Shown: positions 8,705 through 18,600 of the stretch, one piece after another
How the letters are laid out: every line of letters starts with the position of its first letter
How positions within the stretch are numbered: position 1 is the first letter of the stretch
Assembly (NCBI RefSeq): GCF_021391675.1
Contig: NZ_CP090095.1
Location: 2,919,501-2,983,500, forward strand
Origin: Neorhizobium galegae
GTDB lineage: Bacteria > Pseudomonadota > Alphaproteobacteria > Rhizobiales > Rhizobiaceae
Direction of reading: 5' to 3'
DNA: 64,000 bases
Translations under genes and position numbers: made by a program
Notes under the pieces: generated by a model
What the model was told of the DNA's origin: nothing
What the model saw: only the letters and a program-made list of their open reading frames with translations
Database searches by the model: none

Positions 8705-9955
8705 ATGCAGCATTCGTGGATCGCAATTCTGGCAGGCCTGCCCTTGATCATCGGGGCCGGGTTGCCGCCCGAAAGACCGATACCGCAGGCGCAACATTCC
8801 GGCGTCCCGGCGGGCGTCGTGGAGGTGAACTTCCTGACCCGCCTTCTGCAGGATGGCGAATCGCGTAACCGCGCCCCGCGTCGCCGCGCGTCCCCAAAAT
8901 CGCAGGCACGCGGCCCAGCACCTGAACCGCCGGCGCCGGCCAATGTTCCCATCCCGATTCCGAAACCCGCCGCCGGAGAGGCGGAGAAGCCGGCGGAGGC
9001 ACCTCGGCAAGCAGACAGCAGTGCCAAGCCGGTGGTTCAGGAACCTCCGCGACCAGAGGCACCGCCGCCTGTGGCCCAGCTGCCTGTGGGACAAAGCCGG
9101 CCGAACGAAAATCCGCAAGGCCCGTCCCTCAGCCCGGCGCAAAGCCCGCCCCCAAGCCCGCCCGTCGTCGAGCAGCCCGGCACCGCGTCGGAACCGGCAC
9201 ATGAGGCCGAAGTTCCGAAGCCGCAGCCGAAACCCGGCACGACTGCTGCCGATGTGCAGCCGGCAGACAAGCCCGGCCAGCCGGCGGCACCAGGACAGGA
9301 TGCGGCCAAGCCGGACGACGCTAAACCGAACGAAACCAAGCCGGACGAGCAAAAGGCCGAGGCCCCACCCCCACCGCCCCCGCCGCCGCTCGTCAAGGAA
9401 GACCCCGGCGAGCTGAAGGCCTGCCTTGCCGAACTCACCTCGCTCGGCACCAAGTTCGAGCCGACCGATCCGATCGACGAGGGCAATGGCTGCGGCATCG
9501 AAAGCCCGATCGACGTTGCCGAGGTCCTGCCCGGCGTCTCGCTGGGCAGCGCCACGATGCGCTGCAAGACGGCGGTCTCGATGGCGCACTGGCTGAAGGA
9601 CACGGTGCAGCCGGCGCTCAACATCGCCATGCCGGGCCGCCGGATCACCGGCATCGTGCCCGGCTCCACCTATGCCTGCCGGCTGCGCAACAGCGCTTCG
9701 ACCGGCAAGATTTCCGAACACGCCCGCGGCAACGCCTTCGACGTCGCCGCCTTCAAGCTCGACAACGGCGAGAAGATGGAGATGAAGCCGCGGACCGAGG
9801 ACTCCACCATGGAAGGCGCCTTCCAGCGCACGGCGACAGCCGGCGCCTGTCTCCACTTCACCACCGTCCTGTCACCAGGCAGCGACGCCGCCCACCAGAA
9901 CCACCTACATCTGGATGTGCTGGAGCGGAAGGACGGGTATCGGTATTGCCGCTAG
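8705..9955 (+). CDS. Extensin-like C-terminal domain protein with long Pro-rich spacer
   Basis: This 416-residue protein has a short hydrophobic N-terminus, then about 190 residues of low-complexity Pro/Ala/Lys/Glu sequence ending in a run of eight prolines, then an extensin-like C-terminal domain from about residue 235. That domain keeps the zinc-peptidase-like features 'SEHARGNAFDVAAF' and 'HQNHLHLDVLERKDGYRYC' and several paired cysteines. Such proteins are predicted envelope proteins with a peptidoglycan-carboxypeptidase-like fold; activity is unproven. The Pro-rich arm could span the periplasm or cell wall. It is divergent from the trp leader and followed by the repeat-framed DUF559 gene. 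Confidence 0.82.
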   Translation: MQHSWIAILAGLPLIIGAGLPPERPIPQAQHSGVPAGVVEVNFLTRLLQDGESRNRAPRRRASPKSQARGPAPEPPAPANVPIPIPKPAAGEAEKPAEAPRQADSSAKPVVQEPPRPEAPPPVAQLPVGQSRPNENPQGPSLSPAQSPPPSPPVVEQPGTASEPAHEAEVPKPQPKPGTTAADVQPADKPGQPAAPGQDAAKPDDAKPNETKPDEQKAEAPPPPPPPPLVKEDPGELKACLAELTSLGTKFEPTDPIDEGNGCGIESPIDVAEVLPGVSLGSATMRCKTAVSMAHWLKDTVQPALNIAMPGRRITGIVPGSTYACRLRNSASTGKISEHARGNAFDVAAFKLDNGEKMEMKPRTEDSTMEGAFQRTATAGACLHFTTVLSPGSDAAHQNHLHLDVLERKDGYRYCR

Positions 9956-10020
9956 GCATGCGTGGCCGGTATGCGTGCATTGGGTGGGCTACAAATGCAG
10001 ACCTTGAGATTGAGCCGACG

Positions 10021-10086
10021 GCGCGGCATATTTCCTTCTCCCCGTCAAAACGGGGAGAAGGTGCCGGCAGGCGGATGAGGGGCTGC
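10021..10086. repeat. Left palindromic repeat of the DUF559 cassette
   Basis: It contains hairpin CTTCTCCCCG/CGGGGAGAAG around loop TCAAAA, followed by GTGCCGGCAGGCGGATGAGGGG. The GAGGGG near its end is spaced correctly to serve as the Shine-Dalgarno of the gene that starts at 10088. Confidence 0.85.
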
Positions 10087-10087
10087 G

Positions 10088-10489
10088 ATGCGGGGTCCAA
10101 AAACAAACACGACTACCCGTGCCCGCTCGCTGCGCCGTTCCGACAATGTTTCAGAGGCAAAGCTTTGGGAGGAGTTGCGCGCCCGGCGGCTGAACGGATT
10201 CAAGTTCGTCCGACAACTTCCAATCGGTCGCTACTTTGCGGATTTTGCCTGCCGGGATCGGAGGCTGGTCATCGAGATCGACGGAAGCCAGCACGCCAAC
10301 AGCGATTACGACAGGCAGCGGGATCGATTCATGAATGCCGAAGGATGGTCGGTCGCCCGGTTCTGGAACGTGGCGGTGCTCACAGAAATGGAGTCGGTAT
10401 TCGAGACCATCGTCGCGATCCTGGAGGGTAGGTTGAATGAGCCCGAGGATGCGCCGGATTTGAAATTCATGCCGGCAGACGAGGGATAG
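10088..10489 (+). CDS. DUF559 domain protein, Vsr-like PD-(D/E)xK endonuclease fold
   Basis: This 133-residue protein matches DUF559, a family related to very-short-patch repair endonucleases. It has a basic N-terminus ('RARSLRRSD'), then 'EAKLWEELRARRLNGFKFVRQLPIG', Asp52 in 'YFADFAC', the 'VIEIDGSQH' strand (Glu63, Asp65, His69), 'DRQRDRFMNAEGW' and 'VARFWN'. These are the residues expected to bind metal, so the nuclease fold looks intact. The ribosome-binding site is supplied by the flanking repeat. It has no methyltransferase or mismatch-repair neighbour, so a Vsr-type repair role is not supported by context. An overlapping ORF from 9946 in another frame is a shadow. Confidence 0.85.
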   Translation: MRGPKTNTTTRARSLRRSDNVSEAKLWEELRARRLNGFKFVRQLPIGRYFADFACRDRRLVIEIDGSQHANSDYDRQRDRFMNAEGWSVARFWNVAVLTEMESVFETIVAILEGRLNEPEDAPDLKFMPADEG

Positions 10490-10557
10490 CAGCCCCTCAT
10501 CCGCCTGCCGGCACCTTCTCCCCGCAAGCGGGGAGAAGGAAATACGCCGCACCGTCT
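10489..10557. repeat. Right palindromic repeat of the DUF559 cassette
   Basis: It is inverted relative to the left copy: CAGCCCCTCATCCGCCTG, then CCGGCACC, then hairpin CTTCTCCCCGC/GCGGGGAGAAG, then GAAATACGCCGC. Its first base is the last base of the DUF559 stop codon. It also fills most of the gap to the VOC gene and could serve as terminator for both. Confidence 0.85.
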
Positions 10558-10604
10558 CCGCTTCTCCTATACCCCTCAGGGCGCGTCTGAGGGCCAACCT
10601 AGCT

Positions 10605-10982
10605 CTAACCCCGCCACCCCACCTCGATCATCACGCGGCCGGGCGCCAGGCAATAGAACAGGTATCCGCCGCGCATCTCGCGCGGCTCGCCCACCAGCTC
10701 AGCATCGCCCGCCTTGAGTTCCCGGTAGAGCCTGTCGACTTCGCCCCTCTCCGGCTGGATGAAACCGAGGTGATAGGTGACGACGCCGAGCGCCTGCTGC
10801 TCAGCGCCGCCGAATTTTTCGACCGGCCGGCTGACGACGATTTCCAGGCCCGCATCGTCTGCCAGGATGGCCAGGCCGTTCGCGCCGCGCATCTCACGCA
10901 GAGTCAGGCCGAAATGACGGATGAGGAAGGCGCTGGTTGCCGCAACGTCAGACACGTGGATATCGATATGGTTCATACGCAT
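10605..10982 (-). CDS. VOC family (glyoxalase/bleomycin resistance) protein
   Basis: This 125-residue protein has one vicinal-oxygen-chelate unit pair: 'MNHIDIHVSDVAATSAFLIRHFGL' at the start and 'GYLFYCLAPGRVMIEVGW' at the end, with His and Glu at the usual metal positions. These folds bind a metal and act on small molecules (dioxygenases, lyases, antibiotic-binding proteins); the substrate here is unknown. The start at 10982 is one of two close ATGs (the other at 10976). The long upstream extension to 11087 is Arg-rich and judged untranslated. Confidence 0.75.
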   Translation of the reverse strand: MRMNHIDIHVSDVAATSAFLIRHFGLTLREMRGANGLAILADDAGLEIVVSRPVEKFGGAEQQALGVVTYHLGFIQPERGEVDRLYRELKAGDAELVGEPREMRGGYLFYCLAPGRVMIEVGWRG

Positions 10983-11201
10983 CGTTTTTCTCGCAAGGTT
11001 ACCCCGGCGGAACGCGACGCGGAAAAAGCCCACGAGAATCCGCCGAGAGCGGCACGGGATGTGCCGTTTCTCGTCGCGGGTTCTCAACGGTGGACCGAAG
11101 GATCAGAGCTTCCTTGCGGAAGGGGCCGTGCTTACCATATCCGGCCCTGCCTTTTTCGACGGACGGAGCTTTAACACAAGGCGGTTCGGGCGCTCAAGCC
11201 C

Positions 11202-12881
11202 TCAGAACAGCCCTTCCACGAAACCCTCCTCGTTCAGGAAGATCCGCTCCGCAGACGGCACGCGTGGCAGGCCGGGCATGGTCATGATCTCGCCGGTGAT
11301 CGCAACGACAAAACCGGCACCGGCGGAAAGCCTGACTTCGCGCACATGCACGATGTGGCCCTCCGGCGCGCCGCGCACTGCGGGATCCGTCGAGAAGGAA
11401 TATTGCGTCTTGGCGATGCAGATCGGCAGGTCGCCGTAACCTTGCTCCTCCCAGGCCTTCAGCTGGTCGCGCACGCCCCGGTCGGTGGTGACTTCGCCGG
11501 CGTGATAGATCTTCGAGGCGATGATCTCGATCTTTTCGAGAAGCGGCAGGTGATCGGGATAGAGCGGCTGGAATTTCGCCTGGCCGCCCTCGGCAAGCTC
11601 GACCACCTTGAGAGCAAGCTCCTCGATGCCGGCAGACCCGTCAGCCCAATGCCGGCAGACGATGCCGTCCGCACCGTGCCGCGCCGCGTAGTCCTTGACG
11701 GCGGCGATCTCGTCCTCCGTATCCGAGGTGAAATGGTTGATGGCGACCACGACCGGCACGCCGAACTTCCGCACATTGGCGATGTGGCGGCCGAGATTGG
11801 ACGCGCCGCGCTTGAGCGCCTCGACATTCTCCTGGCCCAGATCCTCTTTTCTCACCCCACCGTTCATCTTCAGCGCCCGGACGGTGGCGACGATGACGGC
11901 TGCATCCGGCTTCAGCCCCGCCTTGCGGCACTTGATGTCGAAGAATTTTTCGGCGCCGAGATCCGCCCCGAAACCCGCTTCCGTCACCACGTAGTCGCCG
12001 AGCTTCAGCGCCGTGCGGGTGGCGATCACCGAATTGCAGCCATGCGCGATATTGGCGAACGGCCCGCCATGCACGAAGGCCGGATTGTTTTCGAGCGTCT
12101 GTACCAGGTTCGGCTGCATGGCGTCCTTCAGCAGCACCGTCATCGCCTTGTCGGCCTTGAGGTCACGGGCAAACACCGGCGAGCGGTCGAACCGGTAGCC
12201 GATGACGATGTCGCCGAGCCGCCTTTCGAGGTCCTTGAGGTCGGCCGCAAGACACAGGATCGCCATCACTTCCGAGGCGACGGTGATATCGAAGCCGCTC
12301 TCGCGCGGAAAACCGTTGGCGACGCCGCCGAGCGACACGACCGTCTGGCGCAGCGCCCGGTCGTTCATGTCCATCACCCGCCGCCAGCTGATCCGCCGGG
12401 TATCCATATTCTCGGCATTGCCCCAGTAGATATGGTTGTCGATCATCGTCGACAGCAGGTTGTGGGCAGACGTGATGGCGTGGAAATCGCCGGTGAAATG
12501 CAGGTTGATGTCTTCCATCGGAATGACCTGCGCATAACCCCCGCCGGCCGCCCCGCCCTTGACGCCGAAACAGGGGCCGAGCGACGGCTCACGCACGCAG
12601 ATCACCGCCTTCTTGCCGATCCGGTTCAGCCCGTCGCCGAGGCCGACGGTGGTCGTCGTCTTCCCCTCGCCCGCCGGCGTCGGGTTGATCGCGGTGACGA
12701 GGATCAGCTTGCCGTCCTTCCGGTCGGAAAGCGATGCGATGAACTCGGCACCGACCTTCGCCTTGTCGTGCCCGTAGGGAGCAAGCGCCTCGACGGGAAT
12801 CCCGAGCTTCGCGCCGATCTCGACGATCGGCTTCTTTTTCGCCGCCCGGGCGATTTCGATGTCGGACTTGACCTCTGCCAT
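11202..12881 (-). CDS. fhs: Formate-tetrahydrofolate ligase
   Basis: Fhs makes 10-formyl-tetrahydrofolate from formate, ATP and THF, feeding one-carbon units into purine and methionyl-tRNA formylation. The 559-residue length is typical. The P-loop '[18 protein letters not shown]' lies near residues 65-82, with '[22 protein letters not shown]' and '[11 protein letters not shown]' after it. The start at 12881 follows GGGGAACGC; an upstream in-frame ATG near 12914 is possible but less likely. It is the only folate gene seen here and stands alone between the VOC gene and the heme receptor on the same strand. Confidence 0.96.
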   Translation of the reverse strand: MAEVKSDIEIARAAKKKPIVEIGAKLGIPVEALAPYGHDKAKVGAEFIASLSDRKDGKLILVTAINPTPAGEGKTTTTVGLGDGLNRIGKKAVICVREPSLGPCFGVKGGAAGGGYAQVIPMEDINLHFTGDFHAITSAHNLLSTMIDNHIYWGNAENMDTRRISWRRVMDMNDRALRQTVVSLGGVANGFPRESGFDITVASEVMAILCLAADLKDLERRLGDIVIGYRFDRSPVFARDLKADKAMTVLLKDAMQPNLVQTLENNPAFVHGGPFANIAHGCNSVIATRTALKLGDYVVTEAGFGADLGAEKFFDIKCRKAGLKPDAAVIVATVRALKMNGGVRKEDLGQENVEALKRGASNLGRHIANVRKFGVPVVVAINHFTSDTEDEIAAVKDYAARHGADGIVCRHWADGSAGIEELALKVVELAEGGQAKFQPLYPDHLPLLEKIEIIASKIYHAGEVTTDRGVRDQLKAWEEQGYGDLPICIAKTQYSFSTDPAVRGAPEGHIVHVREVRLSAGAGFVVAITGEIMTMPGLPRVPSAERIFLNEEGFVEGLF

Positions 12882-13060
12882 GCGTTCCCCGCTCCCCGTT
12901 CTTTCCATCGAACCCAAATATGCCCGTTTGGTTATGATTAGCGAGGGAAAGGCAATGTGTGAATAGCGGGAGGAGCGGCAGCCACAACTTCCCCCAGACA
13001 AAGAAGGGCGGCGCGATTTCTCGCACCACCCTCCCCAGGCGCCCCCGCCGCTGTTTGGGA

Positions 13061-15289
13061 TCAGAACCGCTGGGTGAGCGAGACTTTGAACGTCCGGCCG
13101 GGTTCGGAGTAGTAGTCGCGCGGCTGCGTCGTTGCGCTCGTTAGATTGACGCTTCGGACGCTGAGCGCGTTGTAGTAGGTCTGATCGAGGATATTGTAGA
13201 CGCCTGCCTGGATACGCAGACCCTTGACCTGTTCCGGCTCCCACCAACCGGTGAGATTGGCTATGCCGTAGCCGGGTGCGTCAAACGTGCTCGTGTTTCC
13301 GTCATCGTACATGCCCGTCGCGAAAATGCCGGTCAAATCGGCGCCCCATGTTTCTTGCGCATACCCGACACCGACTATGGCCTTGAACGGCGCTACGGTG
13401 CGGATCAGCTCCTTGGTGTCGCTGTCCTCGCCGTAAGCATAGGCAAGTGAACCGCTGACATGGAACCCGTTTGCCAGTTCCTTACGCGCGCTGACTTCAA
13501 CACCAGATATCCGAACATTCGCACGATTGCGGAACCGTTCGGTGAAATTTGTTCCCGCCAACCCTGGGACGATTGTCTCCACGTCGATGAAGTTCTTGTA
13601 GCGGTTATGGAATAATGTCAGCTTGGCTTCCAGATCATTGGTATTGTAAGCCGCCCCCATTTCGAAGCCATGAGATGTTTCCGGCTTGAGATCGGGGTTA
13701 CCGATATGGGCGTAATTGGCTGGGCCGGTGTTCGTGAAGTTGACGTAGAGTTCGTTGATTGTCGGCGCACGAAAACCCATAGCCCACTGCGCGAAGAGCT
13801 GGATTTCCGGCGTCAGCTCATAGGTTGCCAGCAGTTTAGGTGACAGTCGCATGCCATCCTGACCGGACGGGATACCGAACTTCGGGATACCCGTATTATT
13901 GCTGAACGCCGAAGACTCCTGCGGGTCATACTTGTACCAGTCAAACCGCGCGCCGGGTGTCAGGGCGAATCCGGTGTCGCCGAACTTCATCTCATCTTCA
14001 ATATAGAGCCCGACCTTGCTTCCATCGACATCAGGCATATCCGCCTGCGAGATGGTAACCGCGCTGGCTGGATTCACGCTCACAAGACCCTTTGTATTCG
14101 AAATGGAGGCAAGACCACCAAAGCGAAGTTCGTGATCGAGATAACCGGTGTCGAAACGGGAGATGAGACCACCGGTGATACCGAAGGAACCTTCCTCCAT
14201 CTCGTTGGAGCGCTGATAAATTGTCGCGCCACTGTTGCGCGTTCCGTCAGAACCGGATTCCTTGGTGAGACGCTGCCAGTAAAGCGTCAGCGATGCCGAG
14301 TCGATCAGGCTATCGGCGTCGGGAGCTTCGAAAAGGTAGTCGATGGACACGCGTTCGCGCCGCGTATTGTCGAAACCATCATAGTCGCCTGGAGTATATG
14401 CTGGCGTTCCTGTGCCTTGGATAGTCTTCAGGTCGGTGTCGTTTTGGATGTCGAAGCGCTCAGCCGTAACTCCGATCCGGTGGCCGCCCTCGATATCCTG
14501 GCGTACCTTGAACAACAGATTGTTCTGGTCAAAATCAGTCGGGTTGGGCTCGCTGCGGGTATAGCCTATTCCGCCGACATCACCATTGTTCTTTCGTTCG
14601 TGTCCCTTCTTCAGGCCGCCTTGAAAGAGGATGGAGGTGTTTTCAATTTTCTTTGCGACGGCGACCGAGCCACCAAAGCTATCGTTATTTCCGTCATAGG
14701 TGAGCTTGGCTACACCGCCCCAATCCCGGCCCTCTTCGATCAAGTCTTCGGGCTCCAGCGTTCGAAGAACAAGGGCACCGCCGAGCGCGCCATTACCGAT
14801 ACGACTGGAATCCGCACCACGCACGACGTCGACGGAGGAGAGCGACGAAAAGTCGTAGCTATCGTTACCATCGCTGATGCCCGTCGTCGGCGACATCGAG
14901 CCCGTGCGAGCATCATTGCTCATAAAAGGAATCGGAATATTATCGATGAGCGTCGTAACGCGAGGTCCGCCGAGACCACGAATGAACATTCCTCCGGCGA
15001 CCCCCGGACGACTTTCAACAAAATCAACGCCGGGCTCGGTGGTGTTTCCGAGGTCCTTGACGTTACTGATATCCTTCTTGGCAATCTCATCCGCTGTCGT
15101 CGTGCTCGCAAGCGGCGTATTACCTGCAGGATCCCCCGCCTTCACCCGTTTCCCCTTGAGCACGATCGGCTTCAGCGTCGTGTCCGCCTGTGGCTGGGTA
15201 GCCTGCTGGGCGGCCGCGCCGTAGGCGAGGGAAAACACCGCGAGCGCAGTGCAGGTGGCAAGGGTCGATCGCAGACGTCGGGTGACCAT
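13061..15289 (-). CDS. TonB-dependent heme/hemoglobin-type outer membrane receptor
   Basis: This 742-residue protein has a signal peptide cleaved near 'AYGAAAQQA', a plug domain ('[32 protein letters not shown]') and a 22-strand barrel ending in Phe ('SLTQRF'). Around residues 505-533 it carries the FRAP box ('[10 protein letters not shown]') and NPDL box ('NPDLKPETS') with a His between them ('NYAHIG'), the signature of HmuR/ShmR-type heme receptors. The start at 15289 follows AAAGGACAG. Two TGA-N9-TCA iron-responsive boxes lie upstream, one over the -35, so expression should rise under iron limitation. No tonB-exbBD or hmu transport genes are adjacent. No gene symbol is assigned because hmuR and shmR are not separable here. 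Confidence 0.92.
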   Translation of the reverse strand: MVTRRLRSTLATCTALAVFSLAYGAAAQQATQPQADTTLKPIVLKGKRVKAGDPAGNTPLASTTTADEIAKKDISNVKDLGNTTEPGVDFVESRPGVAGGMFIRGLGGPRVTTLIDNIPIPFMSNDARTGSMSPTTGISDGNDSYDFSSLSSVDVVRGADSSRIGNGALGGALVLRTLEPEDLIEEGRDWGGVAKLTYDGNNDSFGGSVAVAKKIENTSILFQGGLKKGHERKNNGDVGGIGYTRSEPNPTDFDQNNLLFKVRQDIEGGHRIGVTAERFDIQNDTDLKTIQGTGTPAYTPGDYDGFDNTRRERVSIDYLFEAPDADSLIDSASLTLYWQRLTKESGSDGTRNSGATIYQRSNEMEEGSFGITGGLISRFDTGYLDHELRFGGLASISNTKGLVSVNPASAVTISQADMPDVDGSKVGLYIEDEMKFGDTGFALTPGARFDWYKYDPQESSAFSNNTGIPKFGIPSGQDGMRLSPKLLATYELTPEIQLFAQWAMGFRAPTINELYVNFTNTGPANYAHIGNPDLKPETSHGFEMGAAYNTNDLEAKLTLFHNRYKNFIDVETIVPGLAGTNFTERFRNRANVRISGVEVSARKELANGFHVSGSLAYAYGEDSDTKELIRTVAPFKAIVGVGYAQETWGADLTGIFATGMYDDGNTSTFDAPGYGIANLTGWWEPEQVKGLRIQAGVYNILDQTYYNALSVRSVNLTSATTQPRDYYSEPGRTFKVSLTQRF

Positions 15290-15422
15290 GACTGTCCTTT
15301 CAAACAGGGCACGCGAAACCGTCGGCGCGCGCAAACGCACCGGAAAGGCGGCGGCCCTTTTTCAATTCTGGCAAGAATGTGGCGGGAGGCAAAAAATGCC
15401 TTATTCATGCCATTAGAAAACA

Positions 15423-15464
15423 TGAGTATTATTGTCAATTATTAAAACATGACTCGAATGATCA
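15423..15464 (-). promoter_or_regulatory. Tandem RirA-type iron-responsive boxes and promoter of the heme receptor
   Basis: Two exact TGA-N9-TCA motifs lie at 15423-15437 and 15450-15464, 27 bases apart. On the minus strand TTGACA (15433-15438) overlaps the first box. Possible -10 sequences follow 15-17 bases later (TCTAAT or TAATGG). TGA-N9-TCA is the operator recognised by the rhizobial iron repressor RirA, so this is a likely iron-repressed promoter, about 135 bases before the receptor start. Confidence 0.75.
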
Positions 15465-15514
15465 TATTTACGCGAGCATGGTTCCATGGCAAAAATGCAA
15501 CAGGCGGAATGCAG

Positions 15515-15538
15515 AAGGCCCGGATCGCTCCGAGCCTT
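15515..15538. terminator. Hairpin between putA and the heme receptor promoter
   Basis: AAGGCCCGGA and TCCGAGCCTT pair over ten bases (one G-U depending on strand) around TCGC, with T residues after the stem on the plus strand and CTTCT on the minus. It is a second terminator-like stem downstream of putA, protecting the receptor promoter from read-through. Confidence 0.5.
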
Positions 15539-15642
15539 TTGGTTCTGGGATGGTCGCACCGTCTCCCGGCGCTAGACGCTGCGTCCCGCCTGAAAAGCAG
15601 TCGCCTCCCGGCGCCTCGCTTGGGCTCGGCGCGTTCGACGCT

Positions 15643-15681
15643 CAAAACGCTCCACTGGAGCGTTTTGACGGCTAGGCCGTC
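15643..15681. terminator. Double-hairpin terminator module downstream of putA
   Basis: Bases 15643-15667 hold arms CAAAACGCTCCA and TGGAGCGTTTTG. Directly beside them is a second palindrome GACGGC-TAG-GCCGTC at 15667-15681. The module starts a few bases after the putA stop and is nearly identical to the one after queF (948-990). Confidence 0.7.
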
Positions 15682-15686
15682 GCGTC

Positions 15687-18600
15687 TCACCCTTCCCCGA
15701 TCGCGATCAGGCTGGCGTTGCCGCCGGCGGCAGCCGTGTTGACGGAGATCACCTGTTCTTCGGCAAACCGCATCAGATAGGCAGGCCCGCCCGCCTTGAA
15801 GCCGGTGCCGGAAAGGCCGGAGCCACCGAAAGGCTGGGTGCCGACGACCGCGCCGATCATGTTGCGGTTGACATAGACATTGCCGGTGTCGAGCGCCTCC
15901 GTCACCTTGCGGATCGTCGCCTCGATGCGGCTGTGGATGCCGAGCGTCAGGCCGTAGCCGGTGGCGTCGATCGCCGAAAGCACCTTGTCGAACTCCTTTG
16001 CCTTCCAGCGCACCACGTGCAGGACCGGCCCGAACACTTCCCTGGTCAGCACCGCGGCGCTGTCGAGTTCGATGATGTGGGGGGCGAAGAAATTGCCGGT
16101 CGCCGGCGCACCTCCGGCATAACGTATCTTCTGTTTTTGGGCCCGCATGTCCGAGATGTGGTCGGCCAGCGTTTTTTTCTGGTTCTCGTCGATGATCGGC
16201 CCGACATCGGTATTCTGTTTTGCCGGATCGCCGAGATTGAGTTCAGCCGCCGCCCCTTCGATCATCTTCAGCATACCGTCGGCGACATCCTCCTGCAGGA
16301 AGAGGATGCGCAGCGCCGAGCAGCGCTGGCCGGCCGAACGGAAGGCAGAAACGACCACATCGTCGGCCACCTGCTCCGAAAGTGCTGTCGCATCGACAAT
16401 CATCGCGTTGATGCCGCCGGTCTCGGCGATAAAGGGCACGATCGGCCCGTCCTTGGCGGCCAGCGCCCGGTTGATCGCATGCGCCGTCTTCGTGGAACCG
16501 GTGAAGGCGACTCCGGCGAGCTTCGGATGCGCCGTGATCGCCGAGCCTACATCCGGGCCGCCCGGCACCAGCGCCAGCACTTCGGCCGGAACCCCCGCCT
16601 GGTGGAACAGCTTGATCGCCTCATAGGCGATCAGCGGCGTCTGCGGCGCCGGTTTTGCGACGACCGTATTGCCGGCCACCAGCGCGGCGGAAATCTGCCC
16701 GAGGAAGATCGCCAGCGGGAAATTCCACGGCGAAATGCAGCCGAACACCCCACGTCCGCGCCAAAAGTGGCGGTTGTCCTCTCCGGTCGGTCCCGGCATC
16801 ACGCTCGGCATGGCGAACAGCTCGCGGCCCTTGTCGGCATAGTAGCGGCAGAAATCCACCGCCTCGCGGATCTCGGCGATCCCGTCGTCCAGCGTCTTGC
16901 CGGCCTCGGCGGCGAGCAGCGCCAGCAGCCGGTCGCGGTTTTCCTCCATCAGCCCGGCGGCCCGTTCGAGGCATGCGGCGCGGATTTCCACCGGCTGGCG
17001 CGACCAGGCCCGGAACGCCTTGGCCGCAGCCGCAAAGGCGGCATCCACATCGGCCGGTGTCGCGTCACGCACGGTGCCGACAACCTTCGACCGGTCGGAG
17101 GGAGACCGAACCGGCTTTTCCGCGGCCTTGGAAATGGCGCCCGCCACCAGCGGCCCCGCCTTTACCTCGCCCCACGATCTGGAAACGCTCGCCATCAGCC
17201 GCTCGAGTTCGACCCGGTGGCCGAACTCGAAACCGGCGCTGTTCTTGCGGCGGCCGTAGATGTCGGAGGGCAGCGGGATCTGCTTGTGCCGCGCGCTGAT
17301 GCCGTCATCGAGGCCGAGCCGTGCAGCCGGCCGCTCCAGCAGCTTTTCGACCGGCACCTGTTTGTCGCCGGCAACCGCCACGAAGGAGGAGTTGGCACCG
17401 TTTTCGAGAAGCCGGCGGACGAGATAGGCGAGCAGGTCGCGATAGCCGCCGACCGGCGCATAGATGCGGCAGGCGATCCGGTCGTTGCTTTCCAGCAGGT
17501 CGTCGTAAAGCGCCTCGCCCATTCCGTGCAGCCGCTGGAATTCGAAGCCGGTGCGGTCGGGGCCGGCGAGCTCCAGGATGGTCGAGACGGTCAGCGCGTT
17601 ATGGGTGGCAAATTGCGGAAAGATCCGCGCCCGCTTGGCAAGAAGCTGCTGGGCGCAGGCAAGATACGCAAGATCCGTCGCCGGCTTGCGGGTCCAAACC
17701 GGATAGTCCTCGATTCCCCGCTCCTGCGCCCGCTTCACCTCGGTGTCCCAATAGGCGCCCTTGACGAGCCGCACCATCATCCGCCGGCCATGGGTGGTGC
17801 AGAGCTGGTCGATATAGTCGATCACTTGAGGCGCCCGCTTCTGATAGGCCTGGATCGCCAGGCCAAAGCCGTCCCAGCCGGCAAGCGACGGATCGGAGAA
17901 CACGGCGGCGATCACATCGAGCGACAGTTCCAGCCGGTCGGCCTCCTCCGCGTCGACGGTGAAATTGAGCTGATGCTCCTTCGCCATCCGGGCGAGGTCG
18001 AGAAGGTCGGGCACCAGTTCGGCCATCACCCGGTCATGGTGCGTGGCGAGATAGCGCGGATGCAGCGCCGAAAGCTTGACCGAAATGCCCATCCGGTCGG
18101 GAAGCTGCCTGCCCTTGCCGTGTTTCTTCATATGCGCACCGATCGACTGGATCGCATCCGCATAGGAGCGGAAATAGCGCTTGGCGTCTTCGGCGGTGCG
18201 GGCGCCCTCGCCGAGCATGTCGAAGGAATGGCGGTACCCCTTCTCCTCGCTCTTGGCGGCACGGACAAGCGCATCCTTCATCGTCTCGCCGAGCACGAAA
18301 TGGTGGCCGAGGAAACGCATCGCCTGCTTGGTGGCGGTGCGCACGGTCGGCAGGCCGACGCGCTTGACGAGGCCGCGCAGGATTCCCTCTGGCGTCTCGC
18401 CGGGGCCGATGACGCGCGCCGAAACCGCAAGCGCCCAGGCGGATGCCGACACGAACCAGCTTTCGCCGGAGGCCTCATGGGTGCTCCAGCCGCCTTCGCG
18501 CAGCTTGTCCTCGATCAGCCGGTCCTGGGTCAAGGCATCGGGCACGCGCAGCAGCGCCTCGGCAAGCACCATCAGCGCCAGCCCTTCCCGCGTCGAAAGC

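Larger units (their letters stand above)
10021..10557 (+). mobile_element. Repeat-framed DUF559 cassette (pair B)
   Basis: Two inverted palindromic repeats, 10021-10086 and 10489-10557, enclose exactly one gene. The left repeat ends with GGATGAGGGGCTGC, one base before the ATG at 10088. The right repeat begins at the last base of the TAG stop (10487-10489). The inverted arms match over about 60 bases with few differences, chiefly in the hairpin loop (GTCAAAAC versus GCAAGC). The layout resembles REP-flanked single-gene elements such as those of RAYT transposases, but the gene is a DUF559 nuclease-fold protein. Mobility is inferred and no target-site duplication was identified. Confidence 0.5.

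Noticed and set aside
9946..10431. A 161-codon frame across the left repeat and the DUF559 gene
   Set aside because: It crosses the repeat and reads the DUF559 region out of frame; the DUF559 frame carries the conserved residues.
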